DNA of 64,000 bases, from positions 62,001-126,000 of the forward strand of contig NZ_SMJU01000008.1 of assembly GCF_004348825.1 (NCBI RefSeq), in the 5' to 3' direction. The notes below the pieces were generated by a model that was not told the DNA's origin, made no database searches, and saw only the letters and a list, made by a program, of their open reading frames with translations. How positions within the stretch are numbered: position 1 is the first letter of the stretch; each line of letters opens with the position of its first letter. This DNA comes from Arundinibacter roseus. GTDB taxonomy: Bacteria; Bacteroidota; Bacteroidia; Cytophagales; Spirosomataceae. The position numbers and the translations under genes are program-made. This document shows positions 26,232-35,513 of this stretch, one piece after another.

Positions 26232-28883
26232 TTATCTCAAATGAACCAACATACCGACCGAAATGGCGCGGCGCTCCTGCGGCAACTGCGAGGCAAAGGT
26301 TCGGTTGTCTGCTTCCCGAATGCCGGGGAAAAAATATTCGGTATTGAATAGGTTGTTTACTGTAAGTTGCAGCGAAAGCCCCTGCAAAATATTTTGATAC
26401 GTAAGGGCTGCATCCATAATCAGGTAGGGATCAAAGCGGGTGATGGGATTGCGACTCCCGGACGTACCAGCTCCCGTTTTGCGGGCCCCCACGTAGTTGC
26501 CGCTCAGGTTAACATTTAGTTTGGGAGTTACTTCGTAGTTAGCTCCTACATTACACATAAAATCAGCTATATCACTGATTCTCAAATCATTTTCCTGATC
26601 CTTCGGATTCGTGACCGTAAAATTTCCCCAGGCATTGAAGCGGTCGACTCGGTAGGATGCTTCGCCCTGCACGCCCCAAATGCTCTGCTTTCCGATAGGT
26701 TGAAACTGATTGGTAAACGTACCGTTGGGGAGCTGCACCTGCGCCGTACCAATCACGTTGCTATACTCAGCATTGTACGCAACCGCACTGATCGAGAACT
26801 CTTTGGAGAGGCGCATGTTGACACTCACTTCGGTATTTTGCACGCGCTCAGGCAGCAAAGTTGGGTTGTTGAGGCGGCGGTCAGGCGCGGTGCCGTATTT
26901 TTGAAGGTTTGATGCGTCCTTAAATGCCGTTGCGTAAATCCCTTTGAAGATAAATTTCCCTTTGGTATAAATCGCCGCCAAACGTGGATTCAGCACCGTG
27001 CCGTAGCCTCCATTGTTCCGAATCCGGTTATCGTCGAGCCGTAGCCCGGCCACCAGTTTCAGATAGCTCAGGGGCTGATACGTCAGCTGTGAGTACAAAC
27101 CAATGTCGTAGCTTCGGTAGTTATTACCCCCAACGATTGAATCGACGATGTAGCCGGTTTCGTCAGGAAACGGTAGCGCCGACCGAATGTAATCACCCTG
27201 AATATAACTCGCCCGAACTTCCAGACCACTACTGATGTCGAGCTTTGGCGTAGGTGTCCAAAAGACCCGAAGCTCGTTTCGAATCTGATTGGAATACCGG
27301 TAATTGTACTGCGTGGTAGTTGTTGGCAGGCGGCCATTGGCCAAATCCAGGAGCGTATACCGGGCATTGTAGTACCCCGAATAGGACGCAAGGTTTGTGC
27401 CGCCGTCGATCTCATGGATTTTGAAAGAAGAAATATTCAATACCTGTAATTTTTCACTAAATATTTTGGTGTAAATAGATGAGAATGCAGTATTTGTTGT
27501 GATCCAGCGGGAAAAATTCGGTGCCGAAAGCCGGGACTTGTTGGTATACCAGGGCGTTGCGCCTTCATCGGTGCGCCAGCTGTAAAAGGAAAGTGTAAGT
27601 TCTTTAAATTCGAGCTTGGCACGCATGAACCAATCGCGGCTATCGTTATTAAAACCAATGGGTTCGCCATTGATTTTTCCTTCAAACACTTGCTGATTAT
27701 CCAGCAAAGCGGCTTTCTGCACGCCTTCCGGCGAAAGTTTTATTTCAGATGCCTGCGCGCCTGAATACGTTATATCAAACAGATTACTTCCGGGATGTTT
27801 GGTCAATAATCCACTGCTATTCAGGTAGTTTTGGGCCAGGAAGTTACCGTTGGCATCTTTGCCCGAAATCGCAAGTACGCCTTCATAATCAGCCGGTGTT
27901 CGCGCGTCGTAGTTCCAGGTAGGATACATTTGGGATAGATTCATCTCATCGGATCGGAAATACCGTCCCGTCACAGAGAACGCCAAATCTTTGGTTTTTC
28001 CGGTTATGATGCCGTCTACAAAACTCGAATTCCAGGTGCCGTGCCGGGCCTGCCCTTTTACTTCCAGCTTTTTGGTCAGTCCGATTATGCTTTTATGACT
28101 TTTAGTAATTACGTTAATAACCCCGGCAAAAGCATTGGCTCCATACAGCGTAGACGCCGGGCCGTAAATAACCTCCACCCGTTCAATATCTGAAATGGGG
28201 TATTGGCGGGAAATCGGAATATTATTGGAAACCAGATCATTTTCCTCGACTCCATCGATCAGCAGCAGGGTGCGGTCGTTGGCTACGGCCCGGTAGCCTC
28301 GCTGATAAAAATAGGAGTAACCGGGGCCGTTGCCCTTGGCAATATCAAATCCGGGCAAATCGTGGAGCATTTGTTCGAGACTTTGGTAGCCCCGTTGTTC
28401 GATATCTTTTTCCGTAATTACCATTACAGTAGCAGGAACCTGCAACAAATTCTCCGCTTTTTTGGATACCGACGTAATTTGAATAATCTGTTCCTGCAAA
28501 TCTTTCATTTCCTGCACAAGAACTTTAAACTGCTCCGAAGCGGAAAAATCGGGCTCAAAAGCAGGGTTGATTTCCAGAATCCGGAGAATACTGGTTCGTG
28601 CCTGCTGAACGGAATCAATGGCCAGGTAGGTTTTGATTATGGTTTTGTAGGCCTGCACTTTCCCATCCTCGTTGAAGCCCGATTCGATGCACGGCAGCAG
28701 CTGACTCAGCACTTCGTCGAAGTTGCCGGTTGCGTACCTTTTTTCAGCTTCCGGAATCAGGATTGTCTGATCGCAGACGCCCGGCTGCTGAGCATGCGTG
28801 TGCGGCAATGCGGCCAGCATACAGCATGCAAGCAGCAAAGGCAGGCTTTTCATTTTTTTTAGAAGTTTTTTCAACACGTTCAT
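26232..28883 (-). CDS. TonB-dependent receptor with N-terminal TPR-like domain
   Basis: An outer-membrane receptor of about 883 residues. The chosen ATG at 28883 gives a clear signal peptide (KSLPLLLACCMLAALPHTHAQ). Residues about 35-135 form a helical region with TPR character (EAEKRYATGNFDEVLSQLLPC). The plug follows, with the TonB-box-proximal motif VPATVMVITEKDIEQRGYQ and IERVEVIYGPASTLYGANAFAGVINV. The barrel ends in VGMLVHLR. It starts 29 bp after the nSTAND1-WD40 gene, so the two are probably co-transcribed. The TPR-like front end suggests an extra periplasmic partner. The ligand is unknown. Confidence 0.92.
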   Translation of the reverse strand: MNVLKKLLKKMKSLPLLLACCMLAALPHTHAQQPGVCDQTILIPEAEKRYATGNFDEVLSQLLPCIESGFNEDGKVQAYKTIIKTYLAIDSVQQARTSILRILEINPAFEPDFSASEQFKVLVQEMKDLQEQIIQITSVSKKAENLLQVPATVMVITEKDIEQRGYQSLEQMLHDLPGFDIAKGNGPGYSYFYQRGYRAVANDRTLLLIDGVEENDLVSNNIPISRQYPISDIERVEVIYGPASTLYGANAFAGVINVITKSHKSIIGLTKKLEVKGQARHGTWNSSFVDGIITGKTKDLAFSVTGRYFRSDEMNLSQMYPTWNYDARTPADYEGVLAISGKDANGNFLAQNYLNSSGLLTKHPGSNLFDITYSGAQASEIKLSPEGVQKAALLDNQQVFEGKINGEPIGFNNDSRDWFMRAKLEFKELTLSFYSWRTDEGATPWYTNKSRLSAPNFSRWITTNTAFSSIYTKIFSEKLQVLNISSFKIHEIDGGTNLASYSGYYNARYTLLDLANGRLPTTTTQYNYRYSNQIRNELRVFWTPTPKLDISSGLEVRASYIQGDYIRSALPFPDETGYIVDSIVGGNNYRSYDIGLYSQLTYQPLSYLKLVAGLRLDDNRIRNNGGYGTVLNPRLAAIYTKGKFIFKGIYATAFKDASNLQKYGTAPDRRLNNPTLLPERVQNTEVSVNMRLSKEFSISAVAYNAEYSNVIGTAQVQLPNGTFTNQFQPIGKQSIWGVQGEASYRVDRFNAWGNFTVTNPKDQENDLRISDIADFMCNVGANYEVTPKLNVNLSGNYVGARKTGAGTSGSRNPITRFDPYLIMDAALTYQNILQGLSLQLTVNNLFNTEYFFPGIREADNRTFASQLPQERRAISVGMLVHLR

Positions 28884-28912
28884 TTTCAAATTCGGCACTT
28901 TATTCAGGCTTC

Positions 28913-31900
28913 TTACTGCGTCGTACTCTGTACTATTTTTTCGTAAGGAATATCCTTCCCGATAAACCGGTTCCACTCATCAACCGTCATGTCGCGATCC
29001 GCTTTTTTCACCACCTGTTCGTACAAATCTCTTGGGTCAATATTCCAGGCTCGGATGGTACGGTCGGCTCCACAGGCAACCAACTGCTTGCTATCGGGTG
29101 AAAAAGCAAGCCCAAGCACCCACGTATCGTAATCGTCAATCACGATGGGCTGGATTTGTCGGTTGGAAATATTTTCATAGTTCCACAAATGAACCGTCCA
29201 ATCGTAGCTACACGTAGCCATGAATGCTCCGTTGGGAGAAAACACGATGTCGTTGACCGACGACGTATGCCGCCCCGAAAGCGGCAGGCCAATGCGATCT
29301 ATTTTATTTTTTGTAAAATTCCATTGGTACAGCGCGCCCGAAGAATTAGCCGTGATGAGGTTTGTTCCGCTGGGTGAAAAAGCGAGAGCCGTTACCCTGG
29401 TACCAAAACCGTAGTAATTGTAGGTTTCGGGTTCTTTGTCCAAATTGGCCAAATCAAAAATCACTACCCGGCCTTTGCTCGACCCGCAGGCGAGTCGTTT
29501 GCCATCGGGTGTAAGCCGGGCGCAGAAAATATCAATCCCCGATTTCAAATTTTGCAGCGAATCCAGGCCGTTAGCTGATAGTTTCCAGGTACGAATGGTT
29601 CCGTCGCCACCTACGGTAATAACCTGAGAAGATTTTTTTGGGACAATGATGCTCGTAACTACGCCGGCATGCGCTTTCACCACTTTGGGCAAAGCTGCCG
29701 GATCCGCCGTTGACCAATGATACAGCATACCCCTGGAACTGCCCGCAAGCAGCGAGGCGCCATCTGCCGCGATACCAATTGCCCGTAACGAGGGCGCTAC
29801 CTTTTCGGCAGTTGCAAACGTCTGAACCGTCGGCTGCTGATCCAGGTTTGTGCTCCACAGCTTAACCGTACCATCGTCGCCGGTAGAGGCATACTGATCG
29901 GCTTTGCCGGTGGGCACAAGCGTGCGCACAATGTCGCGGTGCCAGCGCAAAATCGTTTTGGAATCCGTAGCTTTGGAAAGTGCCCTGAAAATATCCGGAT
30001 TGTCGGCCTGTCCTTTGTTTCTGACGTTGAAGCGGTATGCCTGAATCGCCAGCAGACCGGGCAGAGCGTCCTGCGCGTTGTCGGCCATTTGATACGACTG
30101 AATAGCCACGGAGCGAGCAATGGCTTTTCCGCGTTGCTCTTCGGCATCTTTTTGTGAAAGAATCGCCACACGCCGCGCCGAGTCAGCCTGAAAGCGCATC
30201 AGGTCAGCTTCGGCTTTGGCCAGTACGGCAAGGTCTTTTTGTTTGACCGCAATCCGTTGGGCCGTATCGGCCTTCATACGTTCCAGTACGGCCACCTGCT
30301 TGGCCACTTCGGCTTCCAGGCGTTTTACCTGAGCAAGTTGCTGTTCACGTACCGCAATAGAGCGCTGCTCTTCGGTGAGGCGGCGCTGCTGCTCCGCAAT
30401 CATCTCCTGCTGCTCCGCAATTCTTTTTTGTGAAATAGATTCTTTGGTTTGCTCTTCTGCCCGCGAGCGCTCCGACATAGCGAGCTTTTCCTTTTCCAGC
30501 GACTGCTTTCGGCTCTGCTCCGCGTCGTAGCGAAGCACCAGCGAGATGACCAGAAACAACAGCGACATCAGCGAGCCAATGCCCATCACAATCGCAAAGT
30601 ATCGGGCTCGTTTCAGCTCTCTTTTCTGCTTGTCTTCGTTACTCTTAATGGTGTTTTCGTACTCGATCCTACTGTGATCCAGGTAGTTAATTACCCGTTC
30701 AAAGTAAGGATCATGTTTTTCGGCCCACTCTTTGGACGGTTGCTTTTCTTTGAGCCATTTCAGGGCCGTTTGTAGTTCGGGATTGATGAGCAAACCCGTT
30801 TTTCCGGCCTGATTCAGCTGTGCCGAAACCCCTAGTTTTTTGTACAGCTTTGCCGACTCCGTTTCTTCCTGAATCCACTCCCGGAGACGCTCCCAAAGCA
30901 GCATTATTTTTTCAAGAGAAATATCGACAAACGATTCACGGTCTATTTTTTGGGTATAAGAAGGCGTCAAAATGGACGTTCCCTGCTGCCTGAACCGGTT
31001 GATCACATCCATCAAAACGTCTTCGGGCATGCCCGTTACACGAACGATCGTACGTAGCCGCGCCGGGCGCATGATGCCAATATCGCCGGGTGCCAGCACA
31101 ATAAGCGCCTTGAAGAGCCGCTCCGTAGCCACCCGGCTTTGGGAGTCGGGCAGGGCGTGGTAGATTTCTTCTGCATGGCGCGAAATTGCTTCTTTCATAG
31201 TACCAATCGCCTCATAATGAACTTCGTCCAGCGGGTGCGTTGGGTCGTGCTTTTCCCAATAATCCCAGGTACGCATCAGCGCATGTTGCAAAATTGGCAG
31301 CGGATCGTAGCTCGTATGCACCTCCGTAAGCAGGCGCTCGGTCAGCCCCGGCGCAATAACCGCCCCTTTCAGAACCACGGGTTGCGTAATTGCCTGCCTG
31401 ATTTCTTCCGGGTTCATTTTGGGCAGCAGGTAGTATCCTTCGTTGATAACTTCTGTAAAACCCGGATAATTGGTGCATTCATCCAGATAATCCGACCGCA
31501 TCGTAAGTACTACATAAACCTGGCATTCCTGCTGCACAATCAACCGCAGGATGAGCGCAATCAGGCGCGTAGTTTGGGTCACGTTGGAGTCGTCGGGTTC
31601 TGACTCTGCGTAGCGAAATGCTTCCTCAAACTGATCAATAACCAACAGGATGTTCTTATCGGCCATTTTTTTCAGGTAAGGAAAAACCGCCTGCGGGTCA
31701 TGTTTGAGCTCCTCTTCAAAAGCCTCATAGCCTGCTGAGCTGCCGTAAAGCGCCCGATAGATGGCTTTGCAAAAGGCCGTAAGCGGTTTGGCACCGGGTT
31801 TAAACAGGATTATTTCCCAGGCGTCGGCCACCGCTCCCTGCAATTTTTCCCGCCTCAACGAAGGAATTAAGCCCGCCTTAATTAACGAAGACTTTCCACT

Positions 31901-32056
31901 TCCTGACGACGCCACGATGGCCAGAAAACGAGTAAGCGAAAGCTTATTCCGTAATACTTTGATATGACTTTCCCGGCCAAAGAAAAGGTCCGAATCCTGC
32001 GATTCAAAACTTCTGAGGCCGGGAAATGGATTCGTATATCGACTGTTAACAGACAT
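28913..32056 (-). CDS. Membrane-anchored nSTAND1 ATPase with WD40 propeller
   Basis: A 1047-residue STAND-type protein. The nSTAND1 NTPase is at residues 10-400, with Walker A GSGKSS (52-57) and Walker B LLVIDQFEE (137-145). A winged-helix-like region follows. One membrane helix at about 485-505 leads into a long charged coiled coil (about 510-640) rich in EQQ/AEQ heptads. Seven or so WD40 repeats (about 680-1025) end the protein, with typical ends such as STGDDGTVKLW, GGDGTIRTW and CSYDWTVHLW. STAND ATPases act as ligand-gated switches in signalling, defence or cell death. The helix would place ATPase and propeller on opposite membrane sides unless both are cytoplasmic. Confidence 0.92.
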   Translation of the reverse strand: MSVNSRYTNPFPGLRSFESQDSDLFFGRESHIKVLRNKLSLTRFLAIVASSGSGKSSLIKAGLIPSLRREKLQGAVADAWEIILFKPGAKPLTAFCKAIYRALYGSSAGYEAFEEELKHDPQAVFPYLKKMADKNILLVIDQFEEAFRYAESEPDDSNVTQTTRLIALILRLIVQQECQVYVVLTMRSDYLDECTNYPGFTEVINEGYYLLPKMNPEEIRQAITQPVVLKGAVIAPGLTERLLTEVHTSYDPLPILQHALMRTWDYWEKHDPTHPLDEVHYEAIGTMKEAISRHAEEIYHALPDSQSRVATERLFKALIVLAPGDIGIMRPARLRTIVRVTGMPEDVLMDVINRFRQQGTSILTPSYTQKIDRESFVDISLEKIMLLWERLREWIQEETESAKLYKKLGVSAQLNQAGKTGLLINPELQTALKWLKEKQPSKEWAEKHDPYFERVINYLDHSRIEYENTIKSNEDKQKRELKRARYFAIVMGIGSLMSLLFLVISLVLRYDAEQSRKQSLEKEKLAMSERSRAEEQTKESISQKRIAEQQEMIAEQQRRLTEEQRSIAVREQQLAQVKRLEAEVAKQVAVLERMKADTAQRIAVKQKDLAVLAKAEADLMRFQADSARRVAILSQKDAEEQRGKAIARSVAIQSYQMADNAQDALPGLLAIQAYRFNVRNKGQADNPDIFRALSKATDSKTILRWHRDIVRTLVPTGKADQYASTGDDGTVKLWSTNLDQQPTVQTFATAEKVAPSLRAIGIAADGASLLAGSSRGMLYHWSTADPAALPKVVKAHAGVVTSIIVPKKSSQVITVGGDGTIRTWKLSANGLDSLQNLKSGIDIFCARLTPDGKRLACGSSKGRVVIFDLANLDKEPETYNYYGFGTRVTALAFSPSGTNLITANSSGALYQWNFTKNKIDRIGLPLSGRHTSSVNDIVFSPNGAFMATCSYDWTVHLWNYENISNRQIQPIVIDDYDTWVLGLAFSPDSKQLVACGADRTIRAWNIDPRDLYEQVVKKADRDMTVDEWNRFIGKDIPYEKIVQSTTQ

Positions 32057-32183
32057 ATATCTTGTACTAATGCAGAAACCTGAAAAAACACATCCTGTGT
32101 ATCCGGAACTGATAAATTAGGTAATGTCAAAAGGCCCGAAGGCTATGTTTTTCAGCAAAGTTTGTATGCAATTTACATACATA

Positions 32184-32612
32184 TTATTCCGAAGATACTA
32201 CATACATTTTGAAAATATTGCGGTTTCGATTTTCTACATATTCATACGAAAATTCATCAACTCCCTGCACCGTCAAAAATATTCCCAATCCGCCAATAGA
32301 CCGCTCTTCGAGGGGCTTTGTGAGGTCCTCTTCGTCGGGCAGTTCGCGTTGAAGCGGGTCAAACGGAGTGGCCGTATCTTCAAAAATCACCGTAAGCTCC
32401 GTGTCCGTCAGGCTATGGATCACGTCGATATCTCCTTCCTGATTTGCTTCCTGATAGCCGTACAGAATAATGTTGGTGGCTATTTCGTCGGCAGCCAACA
32501 TGAGGTTGTAGGTCGGCTTTTTGCCTAAGCCCGCCGCCTGAGATATTTCCATGATATAGTGCCGGATTTGATCAATGGAATCGACCGTACCCGGAAATGT
32601 TCTTGATTCCAT
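32184..32612 (-). CDS. RsbW-type anti-sigma factor/serine kinase ATPase
   Basis: A 142-residue HATPase_c_2 protein. The N-box (LMLAADEIATNIILYGY), the G1 region (IFEDTATPFDP) and G2 (GGLGIFLTVQGVDEFSY) are visible. Proteins of this type bind and inhibit a sigma factor, or another target, and phosphorylate a STAS antagonist. It lies 11 bp after a STAS gene on the same strand, the standard RsbV-RsbW order. No sigma factor gene is adjacent, so its target is not known. The PP2C response regulator at 16.6-17.8 kb could reverse the phosphorylation. Confidence 0.9.
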   Translation of the reverse strand: MESRTFPGTVDSIDQIRHYIMEISQAAGLGKKPTYNLMLAADEIATNIILYGYQEANQEGDIDVIHSLTDTELTVIFEDTATPFDPLQRELPDEEDLTKPLEERSIGGLGIFLTVQGVDEFSYEYVENRNRNIFKMYVVSSE

Positions 32613-32623
32613 CAGACAAAAGA

Positions 32624-32959
32624 TTAGCTGGGATATTTATCAACAATTGTAACGCTATGCAAAAGCCCGGTTTTGTCGAGCGTATCTACGATAGGCTCCT
32701 GAGGTTTAACGATATAGATACTCAATGCCGGCCCGATTTTCTGTTTGGAAAAAATCAAAACCCGCAAACCTGCCGATGCCATGAAGGATAGTTGCTCCAT
32801 GTCGAGCACCAAATCTTTGGGAGATTCCAGCGCAACTTTTTCTATTTCTTTTTGAAAAAGACGTGCCGATAAAGAATCAAGTTCGCCCGTAAGCGTGATC
32901 AGGGCCACCTTGGCGCCTTCGGCATTTTCTGATACAGTTGAATTTATTGAAAAGCTCAT
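32624..32959 (-). CDS. STAS-domain anti-sigma factor antagonist (RsbV-like)
   Basis: A 111-residue single STAS domain. The phosphorylatable serine is in MASAGLRVLIF. The core strands (VALITLTGELDSLSARLF) fit the family. It should bind the RsbW-type protein encoded directly downstream when unphosphorylated, freeing that protein's target. The gene lies 60 bp downstream of glgX in the same direction. Confidence 0.9.
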   Translation of the reverse strand: MSFSINSTVSENAEGAKVALITLTGELDSLSARLFQKEIEKVALESPKDLVLDMEQLSFMASAGLRVLIFSKQKIGPALSIYIVKPQEPIVDTLDKTGLLHSVTIVDKYPS

Positions 32960-33019
32960 TGTTGATTGTTTTTTAGGTTTGAGTGATTTGGAATTAGCTA
33001 AAAAGCGGGGTTCTCTTAC

Positions 33020-35155
33020 TTATTTCCCTACCAGAATAATGATGGAGCGGGCGCCCGCAATAATATGATCCTGATGCTGTACGAGGGGCTCTTTACCCAA
33101 AGTACTTACCTGCTCCGCTGCGGGCATATCGGTGTTGGCGTACACGTGCCACTTCCGGTCCCGGCTCAGTGCCGGCAACTCAAACGAAAGCGCTTCCCAG
33201 TACATATTCATGGCTACATAAATCATATCATCTTTGATGGCTCCCTGCTTGGCATGTTCGCCACAAAGCATGAACGCAAACGAACGATTGTTGGCTGACC
33301 AATCCATTTGCCAGGCACGGGTGCCGTGAAAACTAATGTCGGGATAGCCACTGCCTACGTAATCAGAATGTGTAAAATGCGTAGAGCTTCGCAAAACCGG
33401 ATGCGCCTTGCGGAATTTGATCATGCTTTGGGCAAAATCAAACAGGTGTTTATTCTTTTTGAGCAGCGACCAGTCAAGCCAGTTCAGCTCGTTGTCGTGG
33501 CAGTAGGTATTGTTGTTGCCGAGCTTGGTACGCCCCATTTCGTCACCCATCAGCAGCATGGGTACACCCTGACTTACGAACAAAATCGACAGCGCATTTT
33601 TGATTTGCTTATGCCGCAGAAAGTTAATTTCGATGTCGTCGGTTTCGCCTTCCCAGCCGCAGTTCCAGGAGTGATTGTCGTTGCCGCCGTCGTTGTTGTT
33701 TTCGCCGTTTGCCTCGTTGTGCTTTTCGTTATATGAAAACAAATCATAGAGCGTAAATCCATCGTGACAGGCAATGAAATTGATGCTTGCGGTGGGCCCA
33801 CGGTAGTAGTACAAATCCGGTGAACCCTGAATCCGTTGGGCCATTTCGCCTACCAGTCCTTCGTCGCCTTTCAGAAATTTCCGTACCGAATCGCGGTACT
33901 TGCCGTTCCACTCGGCCCAGCGGCCATAGGCCGGAAATGTACCCACCTGATACAATCCGCCCGCATCCCATGCTTCGGCAATCAGCTTGCATTTGGCCAG
34001 GATCGGATCGTACGCCAGCGATTCGAGCAGCGGCGGGTTACTAAGCGGGCTGCCGTCCTGCGCCCGGCCCAAAATAGCAGCAAGGTCAAAGCGGAATCCG
34101 TCGATGTGGTAGTCGGCGGCCCAGTAACGCAGGCAGTCAAGCACCATGTTGCGCACCACGGGGTTGTTACAGTTCAGCGTATTACCCGTTCCTGAAAAGT
34201 TAAAATAGTAGCCCTCGGGCGTGAGCATGTAGTACGTTTTGTTGTCAATTCCGCGAAACGAAATCGTGTGCCCGCGGTGGTCGCCTTCGGCGGTATGGTT
34301 AAAAACCACGTCCAGAATAACCTCAATGCCATTTTTGTGAAGTTCTTTAATGACCGTTTTGAGTTCATCGACCTGCATCCCAAACTTTCCGGTAGCGGCA
34401 TAGCCCGCTTTGGGCGAGAAAAAATTAACCGTACTATATCCCCAGAAATTGACGAGCATTTCGCCCGTTACCGGATTCGGTTTGCTGTTTTCCCATTCAT
34501 CGTACTCATAAATCGGCATCAACTCAATACAATTGACGCCCAGTTCTTTTAGGTATTTTATCTTGCTCTTAATCGCGCTGAACGTACCCGAATTTTTGAC
34601 TTTGGCTGTAGGGTGCTGCGTAAAAGCCCGTACGTGCATTTCGTAAATCACCAGATCTTCGATGGGATATTCGAGCGGGTGATCATTTTCCCAGTCAAAA
34701 TCCTCAAACGCCAACCGGGAGCGGTAGGGATAAATATCATCCCAGTTTGGCTGAGCCAGCCAGGTGTCCCGGCCGCCAAGCGAGCGGGCGTAAGGGTCAC
34801 TCAGGATTATATTTTTATTGAACCGATGACCCAGTTCGGGGGCAAAGGGTCCATCCATGCGGTAGCCATATTCGAGCCGCTCCACGTCGAGGTCAAAGAC
34901 CGTCATGCAGTACACATCGCCGACCCGAAACTCGTCCGGAAACGGAATTTCGGCAAAAGGCTGCGCAGCTCCCCGATCAAACAGCACCAGCGTACACGAC
35001 GTTGCCGCACTGGAACTGATGCTGAAATTGACACCGTTAGGAACCGTAGTAGCTCCAAACGGCAGCGCATGTCCCCGCCGAAACTTGATGCCCTCGTGCT
35101 CGTGCGTGGGGTAATAATCGATGCGTATATCGTTTGTTCCTGAGGTTGTTGCCAT
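33020..35155 (-). CDS. glgX: Glycogen debranching enzyme, GlgX/isoamylase type (GH13)
   Basis: A 711-residue alpha-1,6-glucosidase that cleaves branches of glycogen or limit dextrin. An N-terminal CBM48-like domain (about 20-130) precedes the GH13 barrel. Catalytic motifs are DVVFNHTAEG, the nucleophile region GFRFDLAAILG, the acid/base region LIAEAWDAGG and the transition-state region CHDGFTLYDL. The length is typical of GlgX. I use the ATG at 35155, which follows the upstream STAS gene stop by one base, so the two are translationally linked. No other glycogen enzyme with a complete active site is in the window. Confidence 0.92.
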   Translation of the reverse strand: MATTSGTNDIRIDYYPTHEHEGIKFRRGHALPFGATTVPNGVNFSISSSAATSCTLVLFDRGAAQPFAEIPFPDEFRVGDVYCMTVFDLDVERLEYGYRMDGPFAPELGHRFNKNIILSDPYARSLGGRDTWLAQPNWDDIYPYRSRLAFEDFDWENDHPLEYPIEDLVIYEMHVRAFTQHPTAKVKNSGTFSAIKSKIKYLKELGVNCIELMPIYEYDEWENSKPNPVTGEMLVNFWGYSTVNFFSPKAGYAATGKFGMQVDELKTVIKELHKNGIEVILDVVFNHTAEGDHRGHTISFRGIDNKTYYMLTPEGYYFNFSGTGNTLNCNNPVVRNMVLDCLRYWAADYHIDGFRFDLAAILGRAQDGSPLSNPPLLESLAYDPILAKCKLIAEAWDAGGLYQVGTFPAYGRWAEWNGKYRDSVRKFLKGDEGLVGEMAQRIQGSPDLYYYRGPTASINFIACHDGFTLYDLFSYNEKHNEANGENNNDGGNDNHSWNCGWEGETDDIEINFLRHKQIKNALSILFVSQGVPMLLMGDEMGRTKLGNNNTYCHDNELNWLDWSLLKKNKHLFDFAQSMIKFRKAHPVLRSSTHFTHSDYVGSGYPDISFHGTRAWQMDWSANNRSFAFMLCGEHAKQGAIKDDMIYVAMNMYWEALSFELPALSRDRKWHVYANTDMPAAEQVSTLGKEPLVQHQDHIIAGARSIIILVGK

Positions 35156-35156
35156 A

Positions 35157-35489
35157 TCAGCTGAGTGCATTTACGCCGTCTTCGAGGAGTTCGGCCAGAA
35201 TGAAAAAATTAATAAATCCCGTGTTTTCCATCACATCCTGAATCTCTTCCGAAACCCCCACAAGTACAATCTTGCCATTACGGGCTTTGACCTGCCGGTA
35301 AAGCATGAGCAATACCCGAAGCCCGGCACTCGAAAGAAACTCAACTTTGGTGAGGTCAATAATCACCTTGTCCTCCTCCTGCGTAGCCTCTACGGTGTTT
35401 TTCTCAAACTCACTGGCAGTCCGGCTGTCGATACTCCCTTCGGCCTCAATGACCGTGATATCTTTAACTGTCTTAATTGTAACGTTCAT
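35157..35489 (-). CDS. Second STAS-domain anti-sigma factor antagonist
   Basis: A 110-residue STAS domain with the acceptor Ser in FLSSAGLRVLLMLYR. A TTG at 35513 could extend it by eight codons, but the ATG at 35489 gives the usual beginning (MNVTIKTVKDITVIEAEG). It sits between the AGE-family epimerase gene (24 bp upstream) and glgX (1 bp downstream), an unexpected place for a partner-switch protein. It may respond to the RsbW protein at 32.2-32.6 kb. Confidence 0.9.
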   Translation of the reverse strand: MNVTIKTVKDITVIEAEGSIDSRTASEFEKNTVEATQEEDKVIIDLTKVEFLSSAGLRVLLMLYRQVKARNGKIVLVGVSEEIQDVMENTGFINFFILAELLEDGVNALS

Positions 35490-35513
35490 AATCGTACTGG
35501 TTTTGGAGGTCAA

